This document shows positions 35,675 to 45,255 of a DNA stretch of 60,657 nt, in pieces. Within the stretch, counting starts at the first letter, position 1; each line of letters begins with the position of its first letter. A program made the translations under genes and the position numbers. A model generated the notes under the pieces. That model was not told where the DNA came from. It was given only the letters and a program-made list of their open reading frames with translations, and ran no database searches. Origin of the DNA: an uncultured bacterium (GTDB taxonomy: Bacteria; Planctomycetota; GCA-002687715); contig CADEGH010000007.1 in assembly GCA_902826835.1 (NCBI GenBank), forward strand, positions 194,678 to 255,334, in the 5' to 3' direction.

Positions 35675-37330
35675 ATGAGACGATCGCTCGCATGTGTTGC
35701 TTTGGTGGTCTCCATCCTCGCTTCGATGGCGCGCGCTGACGTGGTCACCGCTGGCACCATTCTGACTCTGGTCACGCTGTCCAACACCGTGACTTCATCC
35801 GTGCCGACTGTCGCGACCGCTCCCACCGGTGAGACCCTGGTCACTTGGGTGCGCGGTGGGAATCCGCTCAGCACCCTCAACGTCGCTTTCTTCAATCCGG
35901 CGGGAAACCTCATCTCCGGTCCCACCGTGATCACGCTTCCGGGCGGCCAAAGCCCGGCCACCACGGTGGCCGCCGCGACTCCGACGGGCTTCGCGATCGC
36001 CTACGAGGTGTTTCCCGGGGGCGGCGTCACCGCCAAGGACATCTACCTGCGGACCTTCAACCTCACCGGTATCGAGATCGGCAGTGGAATCGTGAACACG
36101 CTGACGACCCTCGACGAAGGCCGACCGAGCTGTGATGGTTACTTGAATGGTGACTTCATCGTGGCGTGGGCCCGCAAACGCACGGGAGCGACGCCGAGCG
36201 CCGGGATTTACGTCCGTCGATTTTCCCCCAATGCCCTTCCCCTCGATGCGACAGAGGTGCGAGTGGACGTCGGTGGATCGGCCGTCAACGTCGGATATCA
36301 AGATGCTACCTCGGTCTCGACCTGGCCCTCCGGCCGGGTGTGCGTGGCCTGGCAAGACGGCGTGAACGGATCGACCCTGCCGACCCAGTCCGCCGACGGC
36401 TCCGGCAACGGAATCTTCTTCGCGATCCTCGACCCGGGTTTGAATTTGGCGTTCGGCCCGGCGGTCGCCAACCAAATCACCAATCGTGACCAATTCGAAC
36501 CCAACGTCGCCTGCGACGACCGCAACGTCTGCGTCATCGGCTGGTGCGGCGATACGAACACCACTCTGATTGACGCTTATGTCCGCCACTTCGAGGACAC
36601 CGGCGCTCCGAGACAGGTGGCGGATTTCAACGTCACCTCGGCGAACACGACGAACAACCAGTTTCTCATGGGGGCCGTCATCACGAGCAATGGCGAGACC
36701 GCGATCACGTGGATGGATGAAGGGGCGACACTCACCCAGCCGGGCCCGCGTCCAGGCTTTGCCCGTTTCCGTCAAAATCACACCTTGATCGAGTCAGGGT
36801 TGGTCGAGTCCGGTGGCCCCTCGAACGAGACCCACTCATTCCCCCGACTTGGCAGTGATCAATTCGGAAACCTGCGCGTCGCTTGGCAGGTCCTGCGGAC
36901 CGGAGTGGCTGGCAACGACATCGGTCTCCGGTTTAGAACCCTCAACCGCAACATGATCTCGCTCGGCAGCCCCGTCGTCCCCAACGGCGGAGCCACCTCG
37001 GTCTTCCTCGACAGCCCGAGCGATGCCAACGCGGCGTATGTGGTGGCGGCCTCGCTGACCCAAGGTCCCCTGTTCTTGGACACGCGGTTCATCCCGCTCG
37101 GCTACGACTTCCTTTTCGATCTGTCGGTCTTTCAGGGGGGTGGCGGAGTGTTCTTCAGTTTCTTAGGCACTCTCAACGCCGCGGGATTCACCAACTTCCC
37201 GGCCGTGGTCATTCCTCCGACTCCCCCGTTGAGTGGAGTGCAGGTCCACCTCGCGTTCGCCACCGGAGGCAGTAATGCGCCGAGTGGGGTCAATACGATC
37301 TCTCACGCTACGACCCTTACCATCCAGTGA
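35675..37330 (+). CDS. Secreted beta-propeller-like protein with lineage-type C-terminal domain
   Basis: The 551-residue protein has a signal peptide (MRRSLACVALVVSILASMARA). It continues with irregular 50-60 residue repeats containing motifs such as VTWVRGG, VAWARKR, VAWQDG and VAWQVL, like secreted propeller proteins built of W-containing blades. The last 100 residues (DTRFIPLGYDFLFDLS onward to TISHATTLTIQ) match the kind of C-terminal beta domain I associate with planctomycete secreted proteins. It is probably extracellular. It stands alone on the plus strand upstream of the pseudokinase gene. Confidence 0.7.
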   Translation: MRRSLACVALVVSILASMARADVVTAGTILTLVTLSNTVTSSVPTVATAPTGETLVTWVRGGNPLSTLNVAFFNPAGNLISGPTVITLPGGQSPATTVAAATPTGFAIAYEVFPGGGVTAKDIYLRTFNLTGIEIGSGIVNTLTTLDEGRPSCDGYLNGDFIVAWARKRTGATPSAGIYVRRFSPNALPLDATEVRVDVGGSAVNVGYQDATSVSTWPSGRVCVAWQDGVNGSTLPTQSADGSGNGIFFAILDPGLNLAFGPAVANQITNRDQFEPNVACDDRNVCVIGWCGDTNTTLIDAYVRHFEDTGAPRQVADFNVTSANTTNNQFLMGAVITSNGETAITWMDEGATLTQPGPRPGFARFRQNHTLIESGLVESGGPSNETHSFPRLGSDQFGNLRVAWQVLRTGVAGNDIGLRFRTLNRNMISLGSPVVPNGGATSVFLDSPSDANAAYVVAASLTQGPLFLDTRFIPLGYDFLFDLSVFQGGGGVFFSFLGTLNAAGFTNFPAVVIPPTPPLSGVQVHLAFATGGSNAPSGVNTISHATTLTIQ

Positions 37331-37465
37331 CTCGGTGCGAGTTTGATTCGACCGACCGGCCCGAATCGTTCGGCGCCGATTGCGTGAAATCGAGTTGGTG
37401 ATCGCCCCCGCGGCCGGACTTTCGGATGCCCGCCGCACGCGCACGCGGGCCTGACACGATTGGAT

Positions 37466-39397
37466 ATGACGACGAGTCGCCCAGCAAACCACGATCCCCG
37501 TAGTCGGGCCGCGATCAGCGAGTTTTACCTGGCCGCAGCCCCCGCCCTCGCCGCGGGGGACCTCGGACCAGTCTCCCGTTACTTGGAGGGGCGCCAAGAG
37601 TTCGCCGACATCCTCGATCAGGAGCACCGGCGGATCTTGAGTCTGGAGGCTATTCCGGAAGATCCGTTACTTCCGGCGGGCGTCCGCCTCCTCCACAAAC
37701 TCCACGAGAGTCGCCAGGGTGAGGTCTACGTAGGAATCGACACCCGACGCAATTCCGGGAGTTTGGTGCAGATCCGTCGCCACCGTGCGGATGTGCTGGG
37801 GCTCGCCTTTGCCTCCGAAGCAGCCCGAATACGCGAGACCGGGACCGCCTGTTTTCTGTATGCAGCCGACATTCTGGAGAACTTCTACGGCTGTTCGAGC
37901 GTTCACGAGTTCCATCATCCGGTGCGTCTTTTGTCCAATGAGATCGCCCTACGCCCGCGAGCACTGGACCGAGACGCGCGCTTGCGCCACCAAGACGCGG
38001 TCCTTCAGGTCATGGTGGAGTTGGGGCGAGACTTGGACTCTCTCCACGAGAAGGGAATCGTACACGGTGGCATCACGCCGGACGCCGTGTTCCTGGACGC
38101 CGCGAACCGCGCGTTCCTCTTGGGTCTCACGTGGAAGCTCCCCATCAATGCCGATGCCATTCTCTCGTTCCCTTTGGATGAGAGCTACCGCGCTCCCGAA
38201 TATTGGGACGGATCGTCCTCGCCGCTCACCCCGGCGGTCGATGTCTGGTCGCTAGGCGTCATTCTCTACGAAGTCTTAGGCTCGCGCCGGCCCTTTGCCG
38301 GTGGCACCCCGCGCGAGTTGCTCGCCGCGATCGGCCGAGGAGCGCCCGGTCTCTACCGGGGCGATGAGATTCCCCACGCGGCCGCGTTGTTGACGGTTCT
38401 TACCCGTTCGATGCAGCTCGACCCGGGCCGAAGGTTTCCGCGCAGCGGCCCGTTTGCCGAAGCCCTCGCACAAGCGCGCTTCGGCGACGTAACAGATGAG
38501 AAGGCGTCAGCCGGAGGTTGGAGCCCGGTCAAACGAGGACTTCTGCTCGCCCTCCCCCTCATATTGGCAGTAGGTCTCGGCTTCGCCCTCAAAGAGTGGG
38601 TTCGGCCGAGCATTTCTGTGGACACCAGCGATGTCATTATCGATCCGTCCTTGAGCCCGGAGTCCATCACGCAAACGCTCGGTTCTCTTCCTGAAGACGC
38701 CACCGTCCTCTTCGTGGCGGGCCACTACCCCGAACTCACGGTACCGCCGGGCCGCTACCGAATGACCGGATTGGAAGCTAACGGCGTCCAGTTCGCTCGG
38801 GTTCGGGTACTGCCGACGGGGGAGGATTCCACCATCACCTTGGAGCGAATCACCATCGCGGCCCGCAGTGAGGAAACGCGTCCCCTCCTCTCGGCCTCCC
38901 AAGTGGCCGGGAAACTCCGACTGGTCGACATCATCTTGGATACCACTCAAGCTCCCGGTGTCACTGCGCTCGAACTATTGGATTGCGCGGAGGTGAGCAT
39001 CAACGGCCTTGACGTGCGCGCTGGCACCACGGCTCGGCTGGAGTCACCACGATTTGCTCCCGTCGTCTGCTCGGAGTCGACTGTCAAACTTTGGCGTTCG
39101 AACATCTCCGCCCCTCACGAAATCGTGGGCGACTCGGAGCCGGTACCGGCACTTCGCCAGATCGGCGGCATCCTCACGGTCTCGGAGTGTGCGTTTCTTG
39201 GTGGCCGATTGACCAGCGGCCCCACGCGCGGCGCCTCCGCGGTGATCGTGCACCCCGGGATTTCGGGAGTGGCGACCTTCGCCTACTGGCAGACGGTCCT
39301 GGTAGCCGGCGATCCGACCCGCCCGGGAGTGTGGGGCACCTCGGAGCAAGTAACGACGTTTGAGTTGCTGGAAGCGCCAACCACACCGGATCCCTGA
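37466..39397 (+). CDS. Membrane-anchored pseudokinase with extracytoplasmic beta-rich domain
   Basis: The ATG at 37466 is preferred over a TTG two codons earlier; the protein has 643 residues. Residues about 70-345 are a Ser/Thr kinase fold of the planctomycete-abundant PknB type, but the catalytic residues are gone: the loop HRDLKPEN is HGGITPDA (199-206), the DFG site reads LGLT (219-222), and the VAIK lysine is Arg (QIRRHR). Structural motifs remain intact (YRAPEYW at 241-247, DVWSLG at 259-264). A single membrane helix (about 376-392) leads to about 250 residues of short beta strands resembling a right-handed beta-helix, presumably outside the cytoplasm. It is likely a signalling scaffold or receptor. 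Confidence 0.8.
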   Translation: MTTSRPANHDPRSRAAISEFYLAAAPALAAGDLGPVSRYLEGRQEFADILDQEHRRILSLEAIPEDPLLPAGVRLLHKLHESRQGEVYVGIDTRRNSGSLVQIRRHRADVLGLAFASEAARIRETGTACFLYAADILENFYGCSSVHEFHHPVRLLSNEIALRPRALDRDARLRHQDAVLQVMVELGRDLDSLHEKGIVHGGITPDAVFLDAANRAFLLGLTWKLPINADAILSFPLDESYRAPEYWDGSSSPLTPAVDVWSLGVILYEVLGSRRPFAGGTPRELLAAIGRGAPGLYRGDEIPHAAALLTVLTRSMQLDPGRRFPRSGPFAEALAQARFGDVTDEKASAGGWSPVKRGLLLALPLILAVGLGFALKEWVRPSISVDTSDVIIDPSLSPESITQTLGSLPEDATVLFVAGHYPELTVPPGRYRMTGLEANGVQFARVRVLPTGEDSTITLERITIAARSEETRPLLSASQVAGKLRLVDIILDTTQAPGVTALELLDCAEVSINGLDVRAGTTARLESPRFAPVVCSESTVKLWRSNISAPHEIVGDSEPVPALRQIGGILTVSECAFLGGRLTSGPTRGASAVIVHPGISGVATFAYWQTVLVAGDPTRPGVWGTSEQVTTFELLEAPTTPDP

Positions 39398-39516
39398 CCG
39401 TTCGGGATGCGCGCAATCTACAAGCGGGCGCAACTCGGTGCGGATCCGATGCTGAGGTCGGGGCTGCGATAGGCGATTCCGCGCCGGGACCGTTGGGTCC
39501 AGCGATCCGACCGAAA

Positions 39517-41001
39517 TCAAATACCGGAATAGAGGCGGTTAGTCAGTGCCTCGACGTCCCGGCGTACCTGCCCCTGCGCCGCCATTCCTTCGCCGGTTGG
39601 CAGGCAATTCACCCCACCTCGATCGATGAGGTGGGAGAGTGCCGCTTCGGCGGTCAGCGACGGATCCGCGATTCGCCGAGCCGTCCAGTGCGCCTGGAGC
39701 GCCGCGCCGAGCGCGGCCGACTCTGTTTGCCGCAACACCACGACCGGCTTTCCGAGCGCGTCGGCGATGATGCTCGACCACAGTGCGTTGTGGGCGCCGC
39801 CTCCCACCAGATGAACCATGGATGCGGGCCCGACCAGGGCCTCGAGCCGCTTCACCCCACTCGCGAGCACCGCCGCCACCCCCTCCATAGCCGCCCGGAG
39901 CAGCACCGCGGCCCGCAACTGCCCAGACCGCAATCCGTGGATGCTCCCCGAGGCGTGCGGGAGATCGGGGACACGCTCGCCGTGCAGATACGGGAGAAAG
40001 CGCACCCCGTCGCAGCCTGCCTTCACGGATGCGGCCGCTCTGGTGAGTTCCGACCAGCTCTTTTCGGTGCCCGCCTCCGCAAACCCCGTTCGCACCTCCT
40101 CGAGCACCATGGTCGCGTTCATGAGACAGAGAAGCGGTAGGTAGCCTCCGGTGCTCGATCGAAAGTGGGCGATGGCACCCGCGGGATCGCGGAGCGCTCG
40201 TTCGGAAAACTGGAATGCGGTGGCCGAAGTGCCCAGGCTCACGACCAACACGCCGGGGCGCACCGCGCCACTCCCGATGGCGCTCATCATGTTGTCCCCT
40301 CCTCCGCTGGACACGAGGGTGCCCTCGGCCAAACCGAAGCGCGCCGCCGCTGCGGCGGTGACTCGTCCGGCCGGCACGCCACTTTCGATCAGAGGCGGCA
40401 GGCAGGTCGCGAGCCGCTCGTCGATCGCCGCCAGGGCGGTTTTGTCGAACCGAACCGCGTCCACATCCAGCAGCCCCGTCCCTGATGCGTCGCCCGGTTC
40501 CATGCACATTTGACCGGTGAGGCGAAAGTTGAGGTAGTCGTGAGGAAGTAGGACCGTGTGCAGGAGAGCGAAATTTCCCGGATCCTTCCTTTTCATCGCG
40601 AGGATCTTCGACGCGGTGAAGCCGACGGGGATATGCCGACCGAGGCGGGCACTGAGTTCGCGGGCTTCCGCTACGGTTGTCGTGTCACACCAAAGTCGAG
40701 CGGGCGCAATCACCTCTCCGGCCCGATCGAGGGCCACGAAACCGTGTTGCTGGCCCGATACTCCGACGGCTTCGATCCGCGCGGCATCGATTCCCGACGT
40801 GCGTAATGCGCCTCGAATCGCCGCGTCGGTAGCGATGAGCCAGCTTTCCGGTTCCTGCCGGGCGTCGCCGACTTCCGTGGGCGGCAAGAGCGGCGTCGGC
40901 GAACTGCCGCTCCCCAACACTTCGGCCGTGCTTGCGTGCATCTGCACGAGCAGGGCTTTGGTGCTCTGGTTGCCGACGTCGATGCCGAGACAGAAACTCA
41001 C
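39517..41001 (-). CDS. xylB: Xylulokinase
   Basis: XylB phosphorylates D-xylulose. The 494-residue FGGY-family protein begins [15 protein letters not shown] (phosphate 1 loop), has [12 protein letters not shown] (catalytic region; Gln-His pair typical of xylulokinase), the [11 protein letters not shown] segment, and the C-terminal [19 protein letters not shown]. The GTG start overlaps the xylA stop by four bases. With xylA it forms the isomerase pathway from xylose into the pentose phosphate pathway. No transporter or XylR regulator is next to it. Confidence 0.94.
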   Translation of the reverse strand: MSFCLGIDVGNQSTKALLVQMHASTAEVLGSGSSPTPLLPPTEVGDARQEPESWLIATDAAIRGALRTSGIDAARIEAVGVSGQQHGFVALDRAGEVIAPARLWCDTTTVAEARELSARLGRHIPVGFTASKILAMKRKDPGNFALLHTVLLPHDYLNFRLTGQMCMEPGDASGTGLLDVDAVRFDKTALAAIDERLATCLPPLIESGVPAGRVTAAAAARFGLAEGTLVSSGGGDNMMSAIGSGAVRPGVLVVSLGTSATAFQFSERALRDPAGAIAHFRSSTGGYLPLLCLMNATMVLEEVRTGFAEAGTEKSWSELTRAAASVKAGCDGVRFLPYLHGERVPDLPHASGSIHGLRSGQLRAAVLLRAAMEGVAAVLASGVKRLEALVGPASMVHLVGGGAHNALWSSIIADALGKPVVVLRQTESAALGAALQAHWTARRIADPSLTAEAALSHLIDRGGVNCLPTGEGMAAQGQVRRDVEALTNRLYSGI

Positions 41002-42188
41002 GAGGTCGATCCCGCATCCCTCGTTCCGAGGATGTGCTCCATCATGATCTGATCAAGGCGCTCGTAGCCGAGGCCTCGTCTCGCAATGTCATTCGCGTCC
41101 AGCGGCAACGCCCTCAGCTTGCGCTCCTTCTCGCGGGAATAACCCTTGAGCAAGGGGTCGATTTCCCAACTCTCCTGGTGGGCGAGAAGGTCGATCACTT
41201 CGGGATCCGCATCGAACGCCTTGGCCTTGGCCTTCAAGATCTTGTAGGTGCGCATGCAGCCGCGCGCAAACTCCCAAACTCCGGTTTCGTCTTCGGTGCG
41301 GTAGGGATGGGCATCGAAGTGCCTGGGCCCTTCGTACCTACCCCGACCACCCATTCCCTCCAAAAGCCGCACGAGCAGGAATGCTTGCTTCAGGTCTTCC
41401 GATCCGAAGCGGAGGTCCTGGTCGTAGCGCCCGATGCGTTGCGCATTCAGGTCGATGTGGAACAGTTTGTTGGCCTCCATCGCCTGGGCCACCGCGTGCA
41501 CCATGCTCAGGCCAGCCATCGTCTCGTGGGCAACCTCGGGATTGACCCCGACCATTTCGGGATGGGACAGAGTTGAGATGAAATGCAGGATCGAGCCGGT
41601 GGTAGGCAGATAGATATCGCCACGGGGCTCGTTGGGTTTGGCCTCCAGAGCGAACTTCATTCCGTAACCGCGGTCCCGGACGTACTCGCAGAGGAAGTCG
41701 AGCGCATCGCGGAAGCGTTTGATGGCGTCTCTGGGATCACGGCACGCATCCGCCTCACTTCCCTCGCGTCCGCCCCAAAACACGTAGATCTTGGCGCCGA
41801 GCTCGGCGCCGAGGTCGATGGCATCAAGAGTTTTTCGGAGGGCGTAGGCTCTCACTTTGGAATCGTTGGCGGTGAAGGCACCGTCTTTGAACACGGGATG
41901 CGTGAACAAATTCGTGGTCGCCATCGGGACGACCATTCCGGTTTCCGCGAGCGCCGCTTTGAACTCCCGGACGATGCGATCCCGCTCCGCGGCGGGTGCT
42001 CCGAACGGCACGAGATCGTTGTCGTGCAAGTTGACACCGAAGGCTCCGCATTCCGCGAGCTTGCGCAGGATGTGGACCGGATGCAGCACCGGCCGCACCG
42101 CGTCGCCGAAGGGGTCGCGGCCGGGGTTGCCAACGGTCCAAAGGCCAAAGGTGAATCGATCTTCCGGGATGGGGTCGAACCGAGACAT
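40998..42188 (-). CDS. xylA: Xylose isomerase
   Basis: The ATG at 42188 has a CGGAG box seven bases upstream. The 396-residue protein is of the shorter, actinobacterial class. Catalytic and metal residues are present: His in VNLHDND (about 55), Glu and Lys in [11 protein letters not shown], Glu and His in [13 protein letters not shown], and Asp in FHIDLNAQ. It converts D-xylose to D-xylulose, the substrate of the overlapping xylB product. Confidence 0.95.
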   Translation of the reverse strand: MSRFDPIPEDRFTFGLWTVGNPGRDPFGDAVRPVLHPVHILRKLAECGAFGVNLHDNDLVPFGAPAAERDRIVREFKAALAETGMVVPMATTNLFTHPVFKDGAFTANDSKVRAYALRKTLDAIDLGAELGAKIYVFWGGREGSEADACRDPRDAIKRFRDALDFLCEYVRDRGYGMKFALEAKPNEPRGDIYLPTTGSILHFISTLSHPEMVGVNPEVAHETMAGLSMVHAVAQAMEANKLFHIDLNAQRIGRYDQDLRFGSEDLKQAFLLVRLLEGMGGRGRYEGPRHFDAHPYRTEDETGVWEFARGCMRTYKILKAKAKAFDADPEVIDLLAHQESWEIDPLLKGYSREKERKLRALPLDANDIARRGLGYERLDQIMMEHILGTRDAGSTS

Positions 42189-42282
42189 GGGGTAACTCCG
42201 GGGCGAGCGTACCGTCGTCTCCGGGCCGCGTCCATGGAGGATCACGACCGTTCGTGGCGCCGGGAACGCGGTACCATCGACG

Positions 42283-43065
42283 ATGGACGCTCTCGTCGAT
42301 ACCCACTGCCATCTTCTGTCCGGGGAATTGCGCGCGGATTCCGAAGGGGCCTACGAACGTGCCCGTTCGACCGGGGTTCGCACCATGGTGCTCGTCGGCA
42401 TCGACTTGGCGTCGTCCAAGGAGGCGGTGTACTTCGCAGAGCAACATACCGGGGTCTATGCCACCGTCGGCGTACACCCGAACGACACCCAAAACGCGAC
42501 CGATCACGACTTCGAGGCACTCGCCGCCCTCGCTCACCATCCGCGGGTGGTGGCCCTCGGCGAAACCGGCCTTGATTTCTATCGCGATAGCGCGCCCGCG
42601 GACCTACAGGAGAGGGCGCTCCAGTGGCACTGTGAACAGGGGATTCGCCTGGGACGACCCCTCGTGTTGCACATCCGAGACGCTTATCCCCGCATCCGCG
42701 AGGTGCTCGGGCCATTCATTCCACGAGGCTTGAGGGCGGTGCTCCACTGCTTTGGCGGTGGTCCCGACGATCTTCACCCCTTCCTAGAGTGGGGCTTCTA
42801 CGTCTCGTTCAGCGGGATCATCACTTACCCCAAGGCAGACAATGTCCGGGCCGCCGCCCTCGCGTGCCCATTGGATCGCTGCTTGGTCGAGACCGACTCG
42901 CCGTGGCTCGCGCCGATGCCCAAGCGAGGGCAGCGCAACGAACCGGCCTACGTGCGACACACTGCGGAACGACTTGCTCAAGTGAAGGGGGTCTCCCCGG
43001 CGGAGCTGGCCGCCATCACGACCCGCAATGCCTCCGAGTTCTTCGCATTGACCGAGGCGACCTGA
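42283..43065 (+). CDS. TatD-family metal-dependent DNase
   Basis: The 260-residue amidohydrolase-fold protein has all TatD motifs: DTHCHL (residues 6-11), [31 protein letters not shown] and the final [10 protein letters not shown]. Family members are 3'-5' exonucleases that act on damaged or fragmented DNA; some also deacylate D-aminoacyl-tRNA. It is divergent from xylA and not in an evident operon. Confidence 0.94.
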   Translation: MDALVDTHCHLLSGELRADSEGAYERARSTGVRTMVLVGIDLASSKEAVYFAEQHTGVYATVGVHPNDTQNATDHDFEALAALAHHPRVVALGETGLDFYRDSAPADLQERALQWHCEQGIRLGRPLVLHIRDAYPRIREVLGPFIPRGLRAVLHCFGGGPDDLHPFLEWGFYVSFSGIITYPKADNVRAAALACPLDRCLVETDSPWLAPMPKRGQRNEPAYVRHTAERLAQVKGVSPAELAAITTRNASEFFALTEAT

Positions 43066-43094
43066 GTCGAAGCGAGAGAGCCCGGGCCGGTCGG

Positions 43095-43745
43095 TCAGAC
43101 GCCCAAGACGATGAGTCGATCTTCGATCTCGTTTTTGTCCCCGGCCGACTTCGGAAAGGCCTGCGCCAATCCCTCGCCCGCGGTTTGGATGCCGGCCACA
43201 AATGCGTTCTCGAGCTGGCCTTTTTGCAGCTCGGACAACATGCGGTCGACCACCCGATCATAGAAGGCCTGCCCGAGGTTTTGGTCGCAGGCTTCATCGC
43301 CCAACACGACCACCATGCGCTCGAACAAAGAGACGTAGAGCAGCACTGCCGAGCGTCCACTGGTTCGGAACAGGCCGTGCTCGACGAAGAGCTGATGCGC
43401 CCGCTCCCTCGTCTCGATCCGCATGATCTCGTCGCCCGCGAACCACCGTTCGAAGACATCGAAGCGCGCGAGCATCGCGCCCACGAGGAATCCCACGATG
43501 CTGAGGCTCACGAAGTACCCCACGTGCATCACGGGAAGCTCCCCGAAGCGCATCCAGTCCACCAGCACTGCCACCCCCACTACCAGCGCCATTCCCAACA
43601 GTCCGCCCTGATAGGGAACGTGGAGATAGGTGTCGCTTTTCTCGGCGAGAATGGTGACGATTTCTGCCGAAGTCTTGCTCTCCGCCTCCGTGACTGCTGT
43701 GTCCACCCGGGCAGCCGCGGCTCGATCGAGTTGTTGGAGCGCCAT
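43095..43745 (-). CDS. TPM-domain membrane protein
   Basis: The ATG at 43745 follows a GGGAG box nine bases upstream; a TTG two codons earlier is less likely. The 216-residue protein starts with a helical segment with conserved TSAEIVTILA, typical of the TPM domain (TLP18.3/Psb32/MOLO-1). Two membrane helices (about residues 48-64 and 75-95) interrupt it, and the rest of the domain follows (RSAVLLYVSLFERMVVVLGD). It begins two bases after the preceding TPM-domain gene. The pair is a common bacterial arrangement of unclear function, often in envelope stress contexts. Confidence 0.82.
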   Translation of the reverse strand: MALQQLDRAAAARVDTAVTEAESKTSAEIVTILAEKSDTYLHVPYQGGLLGMALVVGVAVLVDWMRFGELPVMHVGYFVSLSIVGFLVGAMLARFDVFERWFAGDEIMRIETRERAHQLFVEHGLFRTSGRSAVLLYVSLFERMVVVLGDEACDQNLGQAFYDRVVDRMLSELQKGQLENAFVAGIQTAGEGLAQAFPKSAGDKNEIEDRLIVLGV

Positions 43746-43747
43746 GG

Positions 43748-45004
43748 TCAAAAACTCCCGCTCGCACCACCACCACCGGACCTCCCGCCGCCAAAATTCG
43801 ACGAGGGACCACCGCCGCCTTTTTTAGATCCACTCGGAGCGCTCGGACGGTTTCTCGGACTCGACTCGTTTTCATTGAGCCAAGATCCCATCTGACCGGA
43901 TCGACCGCCCTTCATGAGGCCTCCCAAGACTTGTTTGGTGATCCACCCAGAAGCGGCTCCGCCAATCAAGCCTCCGAGTCCTCCCCCGCCACCACCCCGG
44001 TGGGGCATGGAAGACCTGGGTCCTCCGCCGAGAATTGTCCCGAGGAGGCCTCCACCGGACGGACGAGGTTCCGCTCCGGGCGAACCGGGACGCCCAAGGT
44101 CTCCGAACAGGCCGCCACCACCCTGACCGCCTCCCGCCGGGGCTGCAGGGCCTCCGGGTAAGCCAGTACCAAAGAGGCCACCCTGCGAGCCCGGTGCGGG
44201 CCCACTCGGCGGCACCGCGGCCGGTCGACGCATACCCCGCTTCAAAAAACTAAGGAGCAGCATGACTCCGATCGCCACTCCCACGATCAGGCAAAGGTTG
44301 TTGCCGGAGAATAGATCAAGGATCCCGCCCTTGGAGTTGGGGATCGACATCGTCCGACCGGGTGCGCCCGGGTCGTTGGGAAGCGGCTGAGAGTCTGGCC
44401 AAACGTCGCGAGGCGTGTCGCTACGCCCGCCAATTGGCGGCATCCAGCCGGTGGGAGCGTTGGAGCGGGTTGGACTGCGTCCTGCCGCCGGCACCGTGGT
44501 GGCTCCTGCGGGCGCGGCCGACTTCAGGCGATCCTTGAGGGCCCTGGCCCCTTCCAAGATCCCGCCGGACCAATCGTCCTCGCGCAGGCGCGGCAAAATG
44601 ACCTGGTCGAGGACTTCCTTCGGGACGGTATCTCCGAGCGAGGCCAAGCCCCTGCCGAGTCGGATCGACACTTTGCGATCGTCCCGACTCACGAGCAGCA
44701 GAGCTCCGCGGTTGTCCTCCTGGCCAATTCCCCAGGTGTTCATCACCTGGTCGCCGTAGGCATCGATCCGCTCTGCGCTCGCCCCGTACTTCGCGAGACT
44801 CTCGACTGTCAAAACGACAATGGCCAACCCCTCGGCCCGAGCCGGACGGAGGGCGCCGCGAATGCTCTCTTCGACCGCCGGCGAAAGGACCCGAGCGTGA
44901 TCGACGACCAGATCATCGATCGCATCGGGGTAAGAAACCTGTGCACCGAGTCGCGCGCAGAGAGCGAGCGCCGCGCCCGTGACCCACCATGATGTTCGAC
45001 GCAT
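43748..45004 (-). CDS. TPM-domain protein with Gly-rich C-terminus
   Basis: The 418-residue protein has a signal peptide (MRRTSWWVTGAALALCARLGAQ), a TPM domain (about residues 25-165) with DHARVLSP, the GIGQEDNRGALLLVSRDDRKVSI core and RLGRG, then a Pro-rich linker. A membrane helix follows (CLIVGVAIGVMLLLSF, about 242-257), then a 150-residue Gly/Pro/Ser-rich tail ending GGGGASGSF. This organisation is like YgcG-type proteins. It is followed two bases later by a second TPM protein. The Gly-rich tail is low complexity and likely disordered. Confidence 0.82.
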   Translation of the reverse strand: MRRTSWWVTGAALALCARLGAQVSYPDAIDDLVVDHARVLSPAVEESIRGALRPARAEGLAIVVLTVESLAKYGASAERIDAYGDQVMNTWGIGQEDNRGALLLVSRDDRKVSIRLGRGLASLGDTVPKEVLDQVILPRLREDDWSGGILEGARALKDRLKSAAPAGATTVPAAGRSPTRSNAPTGWMPPIGGRSDTPRDVWPDSQPLPNDPGAPGRTMSIPNSKGGILDLFSGNNLCLIVGVAIGVMLLLSFLKRGMRRPAAVPPSGPAPGSQGGLFGTGLPGGPAAPAGGGQGGGGLFGDLGRPGSPGAEPRPSGGGLLGTILGGGPRSSMPHRGGGGGGLGGLIGGAASGWITKQVLGGLMKGGRSGQMGSWLNENESSPRNRPSAPSGSKKGGGGPSSNFGGGRSGGGGASGSF

Positions 45005-45211
45005 GCGCCATAGTAACGACGGCACGGCAGGATAAAGACCCGACCCCGCTGAGGCTGATCCACGCCCACGAGCCGTCCGAGGCCACCCCACCGCCGGCTG
45101 CCGGTTGCCGCCACCTTGCGCAAGGGAGGCATCGACAACAGTTCGCGGACCGCCTTACGACCTCGGTTCGGAGTTGCTCTCTGTACGATCAACCCGAGGC
45201 GAGGTGACCAC

Positions 45212-45244
45212 GGGGCCCGAGCCTTGTGACTAACCTCGGGCCCC
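45212..45244 (-). terminator. Hairpin downstream of the HMA selenoprotein gene
   Basis: A perfect 10-base GC-rich inverted repeat (45212-45221 and 45235-45244) with a 13-base loop lies 11 bases after the stop codon of the two-HMA gene. No T tract follows in either direction. It is probably a transcript end or a 3' stabilising hairpin. Confidence 0.55.
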
Positions 45245-45255
45245 CGCGGCAGTGC

